DNA of 64,000 nt. Origin: Thamnaconus septentrionalis (Eukaryota; Chordata; Actinopteri; Tetraodontiformes; Monacanthidae). Below the pieces are notes generated by a model. It ran no database searches. It was not told the DNA's origin and saw nothing but the letters and a program-made list of their open reading frames with translations. Each line of letters starts with the position of its first letter. Within the stretch, counting starts at the first letter, position 1. Location of the stretch: positions 16,788,501 to 16,852,500 of the forward strand of contig CM020518.1 in the NCBI GenBank assembly GCA_009823395.1. The letters run 5' to 3'. This document shows, piece by piece, positions 1 to 14,700 of this stretch. Both the position numbers and the translations under genes were made by a program.

Positions 1-3000
1 TTGGTCGGATATAAAAGTTTTAATCTAACGAGGCTTCCCACAAGTCATTCCTCACGGGCCGCAGCTCTGGAACTAATTTGGATACACCTCCCCCTGCTGG
101 ACAAAATTGTACTGTGCAACTGGATCACTGGATGTCCTTTATATTGCTTGGTCCTTTTTTTTAATGTATAAACTTCGACAATGCAAATAATTTTCAGCCT
201 CATACTCTGAAAACTCCAGGTTTCAGAACAAATTGCTAATTAGCGTTTCCAAAAAAAAGCAAACGAAGCTAAAGCTCCAACCATGTGAGATTTAATTAGA
301 AAAGCAACAACAAAAAATGCTTTCACGCATGTTGGATTGGTGTAGAAATATATTTCCTCACACAAATGCTACAGAGCTGTATTTGCATTTGGATCAATGG
401 AAGCAACTATCCATAATGCAACAGGGAACAAATCACATTTGGTGTGCAAAATGCTGTAGCAACAGTTTGGGGATGATATATCGTAAACAGCGTGTCAGAT
501 CAGTAACAGAGCTTTGTTTTTTTAACCTGGCGGTTCTGATGATCACACACAGGTGACCGACAAACGTCACATTCAGTATCTGTAAATGCACTTCCATATA
601 ATTCAGTCATGCAAAACACACTGACGCACACAGGGAAGGCAGAAAGGCTCACAGAGACATGCAGTAAGTAACACCCATCACACCCATCACCCTCCCCCCA
701 CCGCCACCAACACGTATTAGTCCACGTATGGAATACATCAGAGATGGAAATCCTCCAAACAGTAAACACAATGGTCACTGACTGTATGCACACACAGAGT
801 CGAAGACGTACACAAAGCAAATATAAAACAATTTTACATAAAAAAGTGAAATGATGGACTTTTGAGTAAATTCAACCAGATCAACTTAATGTTTCTGGGG
901 CCCTTTGTTCCCACAGACATGCTGAAAAAGTGCCAGTAAAAACAAAAACAAACAATAAAAAATAAAGTGTAACATAATCCAAAATTTAAATGCTGAACCA
1001 TTTTTTTTTTTTTTTGCTTTAAATGCTTGAATGAAAGCAAAGACTTACCAGCACTCAATACAAACAAGTGTTGTAGAACCTATCGAAGAAGCACTGAGCT
1101 AGGGAATAAGATAACATAAAATAAAATTAAATGAAATGAGATAGTACTTTACAGCTTTGCAGTGCATTTGAATATTGCTGGAATATGTTGAAATGTATTT
1201 TAACATGCATTTTAATGTTTAAAATAGAGCACATACATAATGCATAGTTATGTGGTAGCTGTACTTCATCATTGCTGCGAAGAAGCAACTTCAACTGAGA
1301 GAAGAAGAGACTCATTCAAAGAATTATGAATGCCGCTTTCTTTGACGGTCTGATTAATTTGGAAAGCATTTTTAATTTTCCCTCATGTCACTGGAGGGTA
1401 ACTGGGAGATTACAATGACACACAGTCATCACACTACAGCCGGCCACTTTAGTGTGACTCAGAGCTGCGTCACATCCTTCACTCAGCAGTGGTACACTGT
1501 AAAATACTTCATTGAAAAGATAAAAGTAAGGGTACTACTATGGAAGATCTATTCTACAAAGAAGCTTTTTTTTTTTGTTGTTGCATATTTGCTTCATTTC
1601 AATCTCAAAATTCTTATACAAGTGTCACAAGGTGGGTGGAAGTAAACTCGCCTGATGAAGGAAGTGAGACAGTGGAAATGGGTCTTTGGCTTTGAAACGA
1701 CATTAAAGCAAATCATGTGCGAGAAACCTGGCTACTACCTACACTGTGCAGGAAAGATGCAAAATGAAAACAGACTCATAAAAACAATGTAGAAAAGGAA
1801 CAAGTCAAACCAGTCAAGGTAATGTTTTCAAAGGGGAAAAAAAAGAACATTTGGCTGTTTTTGAAAAGTCCCGTGTCACGCAAAATTCACTTTCAACATT
1901 TTCGACAAGAAAATGTGTCTCAGCCTGTCGTTGAGCTCCCTCCAACTGGGAGGTCAGAGAGCGGTTGCCAAATCCCACTCGTACGCTTCAATTTCGTACA
2001 CGGATCGTGGAGTGCAATAATTCAATTTCCTTTATTTGTCATGTTTTATGCGCAGCACAAAAAACGGGAGGACATTTCGCAATAGCCAAGCAATAAAAAC
2101 CAATAAGAAACATTTAGTGCAAGATACAGCTGTTGGGTAATCCCAACAGGGGGTAGGGTTTTCTCAAACCGCACACTGCCCGTATGCACCTGGTGGATCC
2201 TTTTTTTGTTTGTTTTGTTTTAAACCACCTCAACTACTTCTACCACGACCAGCTAGCAGAAATAAATCTGGCACGCCGACATTACCAAACGCAGACAGAC
2301 GGACGGCAGTTATCTGACAACAGTTTACACACACACACTTGTGCTTCATGCCAGAAAAAAGTACAGTATAAATCTGTACAGCACGCTGACATTGACAAAT
2401 GGCAGGTTGACAGTGAGGAGTTTGTGAAGCAACTTTCACCGTCCCATTAAAAAAAGTATAACAGATCCAGTTCTGGAAATCAACCCTTTGTGATGTCACA
2501 AGGGGCCCTTTACGACCACCTCATGGCCACTTTGCTCCTGAGCTCTCTGAAATGCGTCAAAAGGTTCAATGGAAGAGCAGCGACATTTGATTGGTTCAAA
2601 CTTTCTTCTTTTTTTTTTTGCAGGAGGCTGTAAACAGTGGGCTACATCACGCTGCTTTGAATTATGCATTTGTGCAAAGGCTGCTCCAAGGAAGTCCTGG
2701 ATGAGAACGCACACTTTTTACCAAATGGGGAAGCAAAAAAAAAAAAAAAAGCAAACTGACCTGAAGGTGGCAATAATGTAACGATTTAAATGCTGACTGC
2801 TGTTTGACCTCACAGAGGGAAGCAAAACTACATCAACTAAAAAAAAAAAAGGTCAGCGCTGCCACCCCACCCCCGACATTGAACGGACACAGAGAAGACC
2901 GTAGAGTTAGCATGCTACAGCTAGGTTGCGCGGCTGGTCAGCGTTCCGAGCTCACTGCATTTGCAGCCGCACAAGTTGAACCAGTATGAGCCAGCGAACT

Positions 3001-3535
3001 ATTAGCTTAAGCTTATTAATTAGCAAAGCAGGATAACGACATGAAGAAACAGCCCCGGGAGTGACACGTTCTTATTAAGCAAACTGAGTTCGCCTCGGGA
3101 CAGAGATCAGCGTCCGTGACGGTGGCAGCAGCAGCAACACGCAACTCCGTTCGTGTTTGGGAAGCATAATAAAGAAAACGGCATTAATGCAACGAGCCCA
3201 TGCCACAGTGACGCGCCGTCGTACATGCACACAAGCAACACACGTTTGCATTCACGACACTAATACCAGTTTGGTTTAAAACTGCACGTGTGCGTTTTCG
3301 TGAAATCATAGGGATTGAAAAAAATGAAATAAAACAATCCTGACAAATTTTCTTTACAAGATTTAGAAAATAAATCTTTTGACAGTAACAAAAGGGGAAA
3401 AAACAGCAATAACTCAACAGGTAAAACTTTTGTCAATATTTAAAATTTACAGGTAATATATATATATAGATATATAAATCATGTAGTTTACAGAGTTTTA
3501 CAGCAGTGTGTTTACAAGGGGATTGGACTCAGCTG
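1..3535 (-). other. 3' flank / probable 3' UTR of mctp1
   Basis: No coding exon was recognised here. The stretch lies just downstream of the mctp1 stop codon (minus strand), so at least its right part is probably 3' UTR. The first minus-strand AATAAA downstream of the stop that I found is at 2031-2036, about 1.5 kb away; whether it is used is unknown. The segment is AT-rich with several long A/T runs (for example near 1002-1015 and 2736-2750). Around 2483-2510 is one copy of a dispersed palindromic motif described under findings. The small open frames here have no recognisable homology. Confidence 0.5.
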
Positions 3536-3607
3536 CTAACTGAGGTTTGTCCTCCTGCGTTTGTTGGGGCTTTGCCCGGGGTCAGTCTTCAGCTCACGGT
3601 ACTGCAT
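3536..3607 (-). CDS. mctp1: mctp1 coding exon 21 (terminal)
   Basis: Residues 865-887 and TAG stop: [20 protein letters not shown] then NLS, aligning with the VQYQELKPDPSHSPYKRKK tail of MCTP1. The acceptor is a TG dinucleotide run ending TGCAG, with no ordinary pyrimidine tract. Confidence 0.9.
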   Translation of the reverse strand: MQYRELKTDPGQSPNKRRRTNLS

Positions 3608-6600
3608 CTGCACACACACACACACACACACAACATACCGTTTATATGTGACCTGTTGTGTGAAGCGTATATGTTTTGGCTGTCGACCATTCACTCTTGA
3701 TGCAAATTTAACCCAAGCAATAATTTCAAAAACCTCATGAAAGAGAAAAATTCATCAGAAATTGGAATTTCACGTTTGCAACAAAGCATTTTGTCCCCCA
3801 CTTCTGGACTTCCACAGACAAAAAGAGCTCCAACTAGCAGCTACTCTGTGAGAACCTGCTGCTACTCATGTTCTCACCCGTAGGGTAGGAAGGATTAAGA
3901 AAACAACAACAACAACAAAGTTCTGGTGGCTTTTAAGCTGACTTTCAATACCTACGAGAGCTTCATATCTCTCAGCCGGGGATACTTTGACATTGGTTCC
4001 ATTGGGTTTTTATTCCTTGGTGCGCATGGCCACCCACCGTATGGTTCCACTGCACTGACACAGGGTGAAATTCTCTCCCTCTGTAAAACTCCACAATGGT
4101 CATGTGGAATTGAACGGTTTCCCAATTTTGGGGAGAACTATCCCTTCAACGAACAGAATCTCAATTCATTCCGGGTCTCTCACTCACCACTTGAACATCG
4201 GACGGCACCCTGGAGAGGAAGTCCAGCAGCTCGTTGTTGTCGATCATGTACGGGTCGCGCAGCTTCTTCGTGAACTTATTCACACCTGCGAGCAACAACA
4301 AAAAAAATGCTTAAACCAGACGTGGGCAAACTACGGCCTGGGGGCCTTACGTGGCCCGTTAAGCTTGAACTTGAAGAAATTATATTAAAAGTATGTAAGT
4401 AAGTCATGAAACAGCTGCATTTCAATAAAGAGCTCAATAAACATTAAAGCAAGTTTTCTACATACCCCAAGATATATTTTATTCTCCTATGAGGTGGGTC
4501 ACCAAAACACTACATCCATCTGTCATGTAATAGGGGAAGAAATAAAAAAAACAACAACAAAAATGCTAAAGCCAGGCCTCACCCCACGCCAGCACGAGGT
4601 ACCGCAGAGGTATGAGGTAGAGCAGGAGCGTGGCCAAACATAAGGCAGTGATGGCCAGCCAGCTCAGGAAAGGCACCGTCCAGTTAAAAGTGCTGCAGAG
4701 GAAGAGAAGAGTGGAAATACGTGACGGCCTCCGTCTTCACAGGTCAGGAGTCTCGATCGTCTCCCCGCCGAATTGAGCCAACGCTGTTCACCGCCTTTAG
4801 AAAACAATCAGTCACAATCTCGCGGAGACGCAAGCCCGACTGTCTCGCCGCCGCGTGTAAACAAAGAAATTCACTCCCCCGGGGCGACGCCCTTTTAATG
4901 GAGGGCTCATTAACAAGCTGCATTTTTTTGGGGCTTTTCTGCACGACTTCATATCTAAAGCGGTGAACTGAGACGGCCCCGAAGCAGGGACTGGGAGGGG
5001 TTTATAAAAGGTATAAACAGTACAAAAAGAAAAAGAAGAATACGACCACTGGTGTCAGTGAATAGTTTGATAACGAAGAAATGACGACTGCATTTCTTCT
5101 ACTTTTATCATATATCGTCGTACCATGAGCTGTTTGCATTTGCCATAAATTTCACCGACTTAGACAAAGCTTTTTTGGCTCCTTTCAATTTATTTTCGAA
5201 GCAATTGAATAATTTTAGCTTGACCAGTTTGATTCGATTTGCCGTTGCTTCCCTTTTTGCCTACAAGCTGGATTTTAATGAGAATATTGTTCTACTGGAA
5301 ACTACCCCGCGTCATGGCTTGAGTTTCTAATGTATATCCAATTCTGCTTTGCGACAGCAGCAACGTTTTCAAAGGCTAAGTGTGTAATATTTGGAGATTT
5401 TGAGAGGAAACAGCGACATCAAGTGGTTAGATTTTAGATTGCAGCGAGCTTTTGGTCACCCTCCCTCTACCGAGTTTGCCAGTGAACTACGGTGGCCTGT
5501 GCACACATTAACTAGATACCTCGCCCACCTTCTTCTTCGCTGGTTTATTCAAGCATGCGAGCATTCACCCTAATTATGGGCTGGTTTGTCCACACCAGGC
5601 TTCCTTAGAAATATGGCCAACCTTGCTCTATGTATATTCTTGTATACATATAAGAACTCTTCTAAGGGTAGGAAAACCAAATTACTTTTATTGCAGTGCG
5701 TGTATACACTTTTATTAATGTATTTATGGGTAGTATATTAAGCTTTTACCAAAATAAAAGTCATAAATCAGGCCAAATTCTATACACTGGACCTTCAAAG
5801 AAAAAAAAACTAAGCAAAACCACATATGGGCTGACAGAAACATTTTTTTTGTTGTTGTTTTTTTGCAGAATGCCGCTCCACGGTGTGATACGTACTTCTT
5901 TATCCTCTCGCCGTAGGACGCCACGTCATCCAGAGCGCTCTGCACGCTGATGAACACATCCTGGATGGCGTAGAGTTTATCCATGAAGCCCCTGGGCTCC
6001 GAGTCCTGCCAGGCAGAGACAAGGGAGAAGTTTTGTCGCTTCGCAGAGATAATTAAGGCTGAAGTGTCTGGCTGTGTTTAAGGCGACGCTACCTTGTCCT
6101 CTTTATCCTCATCGTCGTCCTCCCACTCGAACATGGCCTCCATGGACTGCGGCAAGAGCAAGAGGGGGCCAGTGAATTTTTTCATTTCAAGGACAGAGAG
6201 ATGTTTTCCCACTTTCCTTACCATTTCATTGGTTTCTCTGCCAGAGGAAAACATAAAGTTCCAGACGAGCAGCAGCAGCAGAGCCAGCGGCAGCATGTAG
6301 AGCTCGAAGTTCCAGACGACCACCACAAACAGCTGGCGACGAGAAGAAAAAAAAAAAAAAACTGGTTGCCATTCGGGTTTCCTTCCCTTGAAAAAGTTTT
6401 TTTTCTCAAGCCTCTCTTTGTGTGGGAACATTTTTTTTCAATGCGAGTCATTTTTACTCACAACTCTCATTAAAGACTTGGGTTTTGAGGAACATATTAA
6501 GGTCTGGTTAGGGTTGGTTAGGTCAATGCTTAGCAATAGTTTGGGTTTGGCCCGGCAAAAGAATGGGAAATGACCCAAAAAAAGGTAGCAATACCAGTGT

Positions 6601-9600
6601 GTGTGTGTTTGCGTGCGTGTGCACGTTGGTTTCATACCAAGAAGGAGACGAGGCTCCTCTTTTTGGATTCCCACTCGAAGCAGCTGTTGATGTACGTGCC
6701 GTAGTTTATCAGGACCATGATGCACCTCTTCACTCGGTTAAAGTTCTGCTGCAGTAGCTGAAAGACACGCATCAGAATCACCCAGACAATGTATCTGAAT
6801 TAAAGCGAAAAAGACTCAAATGAGGACTGACGCGTCGTGAAAATGTTAGAAAATCACCATTTAAAGTCTTAGAAAACACTGTAATGAGCAATTTTACACC
6901 AGATTTTAACATAAATTGAGTTCTTCCTAAAATCAAGAGCAGTAAATAGGTACAAACACACCTGCTTGGAGACTTTTGGCTCTTCCTCTATGTATTTCTG
7001 CTCTGCAGGGACGACAGTCCTGAGAGCAGCCTTGACCTGAAGAGGAAAAACAGGATGAATTCATCCAATGGAGGAATCTACGAATCTAAGAGGATTAGGG
7101 CCACAAGAAGAGAAAACAATATGACAGGAAGCAGATTTTTAATTAAGTTTTGATTTTGAGTTTTAACTTGAAATTTTGTGAATAAAGTCAACATTTAGTG
7201 AAAAGGGTTGACGTAAAAAAGATGAAATTTCGTGAATAAGCCGACGTTAAAAAGGTGAAATTTCGTGAATAAAGTAGAAATTTCGTGAATAAAGTCGACG
7301 CAAATAAAGAGGAAATTTTGTGAATAAAGTGGAAAATTCGAGATTAATGATATGGATGGTGGATTAACCCAGTTACCTACAGTTAAGTGCCGAAAACAGG
7401 TGTATCCCACAAGGTTCACGCACAGTAATCAGGAAACTGGCCAAAACGGAAGTACTCCACCAGACTTGCGCTCAGACCATTTCGACATTTTGACTTAGTT
7501 CACGTTGACATTAATCGCAAAATTTTGATTTTATTCAAGAAATTTATTATTTTTTTATGTCAACTTTATTCTCGAAATTTCAACTATAATCTCGATATTT
7601 TCACTTTATTCTCGAATTGGATATTTGGAAAAAAAATTCTTCCTTATTTTTTTCTCTCTTCTTTTGGCCCTAATCCTCTTCTGTATGAATCAGACCGTTG
7701 ACCCTTAAGCTGCAACAAACGGCCCCTGTCTCTCTCTAGTGGTCCTCCATGAGTACTGTCAACCTGACATGTTTCTATCAGCAAGGACTGAAGTTATTTA
7801 CTCACATGACTCAGAATTATTCGGCAAGCTCTTGAAAAAAAAATCTTGAACTGGCCCTTTCAGCTCGACCAATAAGAATGAATTCTTCCTACTCTGACGT
7901 GGGGCCTCAGTGACACTCACAGTGTTGTAGATGACATCGATCTCCAGGTAGATGACTCCTTTGGTCGGGCCGGTCAGCTCCTTATTTTTCAACAAGTAGC
8001 TCTTCTGCTCTCCATTTCGGATCTGACAAGTCAGACAGAAATCGGATCGACACCCTTAGAGGTTTAAACTTTAACTTCAGACAAAAGAAAAAAAAAAATC
8101 CTTTCCACTGGGGGTATGTCCCTTCAAACCAACCACCAGAAAGTGCTCGTAGCTTACATGTAACAAGGGGATGGCCACCTTCCCCAGGTAGTCGGCGCTC
8201 CGGTCTCTGTCCTCGTCAAACACCGTCACCTCCAGCACAGAGTGGATGTCTTTCACATTACTGTGAGTAAAGACACAGACACGCGTGAATGTAAGAGCAA
8301 AAAAACAACAACAATTGGACTCAATCAAGAGATCAGTCATCATCATTTAAAGGTAACAGGAACAAAAATGTGGTAACTAAAAAGTATCGTTTGAGGACAT
8401 TAATTCCATTTTGTGAAATGAAAGAATAATTTGTGATATCACAGCATAATGCAATGCAAATAATACAGATATGGTGCAATGAAACCGTTTAGGGTGTCTA
8501 TCCACACAGGGGTCGCTTGACAATCATGAAGGGTGCCTTGATGATAATCACACTCTTGCATTTTTTTTAATTTATTTTTTTTAAATAAATGAATGAATAA
8601 TTGAGTGCAGGATTTGGCATGAAACACAAATCTGCGGCAAGCATTTCGATCCAGACGAAGCAAAGGAGAAGAACGCAGACTCACAAGGTGAAGACCTTGT
8701 TCCACTCGGGGTTGAGGTTCTTGTACACGGTGTGCGTCTGCAGCCGGTCGTTGTTCAGCTCCAGCACGCAGAACGGATCGCTCTTGCCTAGACGGAGACG
8801 CTGTGTTAACACACACACACATGCGCGTGCACACACGCGAGCGGCCACTGGGCGGCACCGTTGAGCTCACCGTTCACGTCTGCAGCCATGAGTCCCTCGG
8901 CTCTCATCACCTTCACCTGCACGATGCCCACGTCCTTCAGGTTGGAGAGGGAGCGCAGTAGACGCTGGGGAGGAGGTGACGTGTTTCATTCATTTTCATT
9001 GCCAGAAAGAGGACATTTTTCCCACTCCAACTTCCTGGCTGCAGGGCCAGAAAACATAAACTAACTCTCGACCATAGGTGGCAAAAGCATTCACATTCTG
9101 TACTATAAGTAAAAGTACGGATACACTGGTAAAACTAAAAGTACTGATTTAACTCTGTTACTCAAGTAAAAGTAATAAAGCACTGGCTCAAAAATGTACT
9201 TAAGTAAAAAGTAAGAATGTTTTTTTTTTCACAAATGAAATGACATTTGTTGGTAATTTTGCAAAATTAGAAAGTTCTTAACAGTTTGCTATTCTCACCA
9301 CTATAGTTTTTTTTCTTTTTAAACTGCAGCACTAACCAAACTGTAATCAGTAATAGTTATGACCAGTGAGCCATTATTGGATGTTGACTTTTCATAACAA
9401 TAACCAATATTGTTTTCTACATGTTTATTTTTCTCTGTGCTGAAAACATCCTGAACAGTGAACCCAGAGCCGAGTTACTACAAAAAAAAATCTCCCTCTA
9501 AAATATGATCCACGTTGAAATTTAACTGCACAACAGCAGAGTTCAAATAGCTCGACTTCAAGCAACAACAAAAAAAGTGAATTACTTTGAACAAAATTTG

Positions 9601-11700
9601 TGTCTTTTTAAGACTTAAACACAGCAGTAACCAGCATGTTTTCCCAATGTGAGGAGTAGAAAGTACAGACAATTGTGTACAAAGTGTAGGGAGTGAAACT
9701 AAAAAGATGTCAGAAAATGAAATACTCAAGTCTATTCAAGTGCAGTAAGAAAGTATTTGTACTTCGTTACTTCCCATCTCTGTTTTGGAGTCCTTTTTAC
9801 GACACATCATCTAAATCTAAAGCCCTGCAGCAGATCAAAGACGGCATCAGGATAATCTGAGCTTGAAATTCCGAAACTCTTTGGAAAAAAAACAGTTGCT
9901 CACGTATCGCTTGAGGATCTCGCAGCGCTCCTGCGGGTCGTCCAGCGGCGTGACGGACAGGTCGGCGATGGAGACGTGAGCCGAGGCGGTCAGCGTGACC
10001 AGCAGCACCACGTAGCCCCGGGACTCCTCCAGCGGCAGCTCCAGGTGATGCGTGTGCTCCTTGGCCAAGGTGGAGAGGTCCAGCTGGCAGCTGCGCCATG
10101 ATTGGATAGGTGTTATAAAGAGGAATGCACCGATTTCTTTACAGAATAAGTGGAGTATGAGTACTTGTTGTATTTCAGTACTCAGCAATACCGATACTGA
10201 GTACTTAATAAAGCCATTATACAATGTAGAATTACTTCCATTTTTTTTTTTCCCTCGGATGTTCTGTTATTTGAATAACATTCCTCGGCATGTTTTTCTA
10301 GAACATGGAGTGACTGTCACGAGTTTCACTGCAATACAAACACAGACTTTGAACAAATTTGTTGTGGTATCGGCACATATTCCACGAGTACCAGTAGAGT
10401 ACTCAACCACGGTACGGATACCGATACCCAACACTAGCATCGGCATCAATCATCCCTGGTTGTAATTTTTTTTTTTACTATTGAGACAAGGTTTTATAAA
10501 GCCATGAAAGCTAGTAGAAGGATGTACTTAGGGCTTCTGGAGGAACGTTTGTGACTACTGGTAATGCCCCGAAGGTCCTTCACAGAGTCACAGAGGAATT
10601 CTGCTGACTTCACAACAACAATCGAGGGTTTCATGGGTCCAAAACCAAAAGAAAAATACAAAAAAAATTCTCTGATTTCACTTCAACTGCTTCCACGGGT
10701 CTCACAAGGTCAGACTGTTCGTTGATGATTAAACCGTGCCAAAAAAAAAATTTTCACAGTTCCCCCTTTGAGCTTCTTCCAAATACTGAACTCGTGAACT
10801 TCCCATACTGGTGATACTGACGACACAGCGACGCCACTGACCGTCCAATGAAGTCGTCCCTCCTGCCGGTGTCTCTGTCCCACACGGTGATCTCCAGCAC
10901 TCCTCCGCTCTCCTCGTACAGGTGAAGGTCAAACTGCTCCCTCCACTGTGGACTCAGGGTCTTCGGCACCGTCTGCGTAAACGTTGCAACACACGCACAC
11001 GCACAGAGGTTACGAGCCGAGGTCTCAGCGTCCGTGTGAATGAGGTGAACGCCAGCGAGTGCGAGCGAGACCTTGCTGCGGTACTTCTGCTGGCCCAGTC
11101 GGAACTTGGCGTACGGGTCGCTCAGCCCGTTGGCGTCCATGGGGATCAGGTTGCGGCCCTCGATCAGCGCGATGCTGACGATGCCGCGCCACAGCTGGGA
11201 TTTCCGGTGGAGGTCGGCGAGCCGCGCCGACTGCTGCTGCTGGACGGCGAAAAAGACACAGTCGCAAAAACAAGGCTTGACATGCGGCAGGCGGGGGGAG
11301 GTGTGCGGCGTGCAGGTGGAGTAGAGGGGGGCCGTGTTCCTCATCGGTTCAACCCGAAGGTCCCGTATTATGCAAAATTCACTTTATCAACATCTCCGCC
11401 AGGAGTAGTGTTTGTGGCACCATTTTGCGATGCGACAAACCATAATTTTCGGACATTTTCAGGGCAATTTTCGTGGGCACACCGCTTTGCGGCGCTTCCG
11501 CATCTGGTGTGAACCCAGCGTAAGACCCATAGTCAGGCCATTCTAGCTGGTTTCTGGTAAGAAATATATTACACTGTGGGGTTAAAACTGCCTTGAAATG
11601 CACATGCAATTCAAACCGCGATTAATCGCAGTTAACTATGAAGATTCTACCATTAATCGTGATTTAAAAAAATGTATTGTTTAATATATATATATGTATA

Positions 11701-11757
<57 letters not shown>

Positions 11758-14700
11758 GTAATTATTTTTATTAGTCTTTTTTTTGGATAGTTGTTGTGTG
11801 AGGCTGCTCTGCTTTGGTCTGGGATGGAAAAAAAAAAGATCTGAATTGAATCTAATATGGGTCCTTTGAAGCAACCCGACAGCAAGTAAAGATTTGTGTT
11901 TGGAGAGGTTGCACGGGGAGATGAACAGGGCCCTGCTCACAGCCACTGGACACAGAAAATCACTGGGTGACATTTGATGACATTTGAACATGTTCGTCGA
12001 TGTTTGAAGACGTTCAAACATGTAAAAAAAAAAATCCCTGAATCTAAAGTGGGCAGGCAGGATGACGAAGGCACTGACGGGAAGGATGCTGACCAGGGGA
12101 AGGTGCTTCGATGATGGTGATGATGATTATGGGGATAATGAAGATGATGGGAGTAGCGGTGGCAAGTTACCTTAGTGGAACGTTTCCAGGACCTCCTGAG
12201 CAGCATAGTCTGAATATATATTGAGAGATGTTAATATAACTGACTGCGGTGAGAAGAAGAGGGGAAACTACTGGGTCGACTAGACACTGCACGGACTAAT
12301 TACCTTGGAACTGCTAATTAACTAATGATTACAACTCATTTGGGAGAAGCAAAGCCTTTTTTGATGCCACTAGAGGGGGCCGCGTGACGGATTCCAACTC
12401 TAGGAAGCTAAAGCGCCACCGGGGCGGAGGAGGATCGCGCGAGCCTCTCGTGTCGTGAAAGACCAGAGAGGTGACGATTATTCACTAATGAGGGCTGAGC
12501 TATCTCTGATCCACCTGGCTCCTCCCTCTCTGGTTTCTGCGTTTTCTCTCTTTCTCTCTACCCCCCCATCCATCCGCATCTCTGTCCGTCCCTGACTGGA
12601 GCCGCCGCCCTGGGCTCGCGCGATAATTAATTCATACGCTGAATAAAACATGGGTGAGACGAGCTGCGGGATGGATTCTGGAAGGAGGGATATATTTGGT
12701 GGAAGGAAAAACACTTACACCTTGAAAGTATGAGCATAAACTAAGTGTGGTACATCAGAGTTATATTTTTAAAAAAACAAAATGAGCGCCAAAAAAAACA
12801 CAAAAACTACTACACGATATGATATTTAAAAACATGATAGCTTGTCCGCCTGGAAACAGCTGATTTCAAAACTGAATTCTGTAATGTATTACGCCTCCAT
12901 TAGATTTTTTTCTGCCCTCTGCCTGACGAGGAAAAGAAAAAGCCTCCCACTGGACTAGCGGCTAAAGTAGGGAGGGGACTCTCGCAGGGGTGAGATAACA
13001 GGAAGTCACTAAAAGCTTAATCACGGCTCCACTCACTTTATTCACATATGGCTTCCAGCGATACGTCCTAACCTCCCCCTGCCGCGGGAGACACAGACGC
13101 AGCACAGACACGCCGTCACTAAAAGTGAACCTGTGTGACGGGCGGGGGGAGGGGAGGACTCTGTGGAGCTGGTCTACTTTTTTTTTTTTTTTTTTTTTAT
13201 ACAACGAGCAATCAGGAGGATATTAGTGGGTTACATGGTTAGTTCAATGGACATTCGAAAATGTTCAAATTAGAAAATTCGTTTTGAGTCCAAGTCCGGT
13301 TTCTGCAGCCGTCCTCTTTTCTGGGAGTCTTTACCCTCAATGCAGTGTTGTTGGGATTAATCCATAAAAATAATCCAACTACTGATTACTAATTACTCCT
13401 TAAAAAGAAATCTGATTACTTCTTTAACTACTTTGTTTCATATGTAATCAATTACTAATTACTTTCGTTAAAAAAGAATGAAGTAACAGTTGAGAACGTC
13501 TTTGTTCCTGCACATAACGTACATCGAACCACGATATTCTTTCATTTAGACGACATGAACTCAAAACAATGTTTGTATTTCCAGCTATCAAACGCAATCG
13601 CTGTTTTTTCTTTTGCCGCCTCCATGCTTGTTTTGGTTCGTTCGTCGCATATCCATATCAATGACGGTGCATGCATCATTAATCTGCCACATCATGGTTT
13701 CCGGTTGTTTTTCTCAATTTCCGACATTTTGTGGATAGTAGCCATTTTTAGCTTGCAAAATATTTCAGTAAACTAATGGAATCGCTACTTGATAAAGTAA
13801 TTATGATATAATTACCAGTTTTGCCAGAGTAATCCCGTTACATTACTGTGTTACTAAAAAAAGTAGTTTAATTACAGCAGTGGATTACTTCATAATAGAT
13901 TACTCGCCAACACTGCCTCAATGCACCAAAAAGATTGCAAAGATAAAAAAAAAAAACACCTTACATGCATCAGCTTACTGAGCCAGGCAAAAATAGTTAA
14001 AATTGTGTGAATTAAAGTCATAAGAAAAGCCATTGAGAAAACATTTGCTGAAATTACATCTACGATAGTTTAAAGCAGCACATGTAAACGTGAAGCCGCT
14101 TTCGTACCGTTGAGTCTCGTCGCTCCTCCATGGGACTGTCTTTAGGGGTCAGGGTGACCGCCAGCTCCAGGGAGCCCAGGTCCTGTTCGGGGCACCGGGG
14201 GTCCTTCAGCACCAGCGTCACAGGTATCGTCCTGCAAGACAAGTCACAGGAGACACAGGCACAACCAAGGTTAGCAAACTGCTTCTGCACCTGAACTAGA
14301 CGCGGCAAATGGAGCCGTTCCCAAAACTGTCCATCTGGGAAAACCACAAAGAAAAACTTTTTCTCGGAAAAGGATTTTAAAAAAAAAATTATGGAGGTTG
14401 TACTAACACTCTGTACATCACATTCAGAGCAAGCCAATCAGATCATTTATTTTTCCGGACAGCTCAGCTGTAGCTGACAGTTTTGCAACAGCTGGAGGCT
14501 TGAGCTGATCTCTTGTTTTATGCATTTGGCAGATTTGCTTTGGCCTGGCATTTCCTCATTGCGGAATAGAATTATTACACAATTTCTCAAGGTATCTACT
14601 TCCTGTTTTCTCTATGCTCTTAAGTATCCCTCTGCTGTAGTAATCACAAATGTGTGATATCCTGTGTGTGATATACATACCTAGGTATGAACTACAGTGC

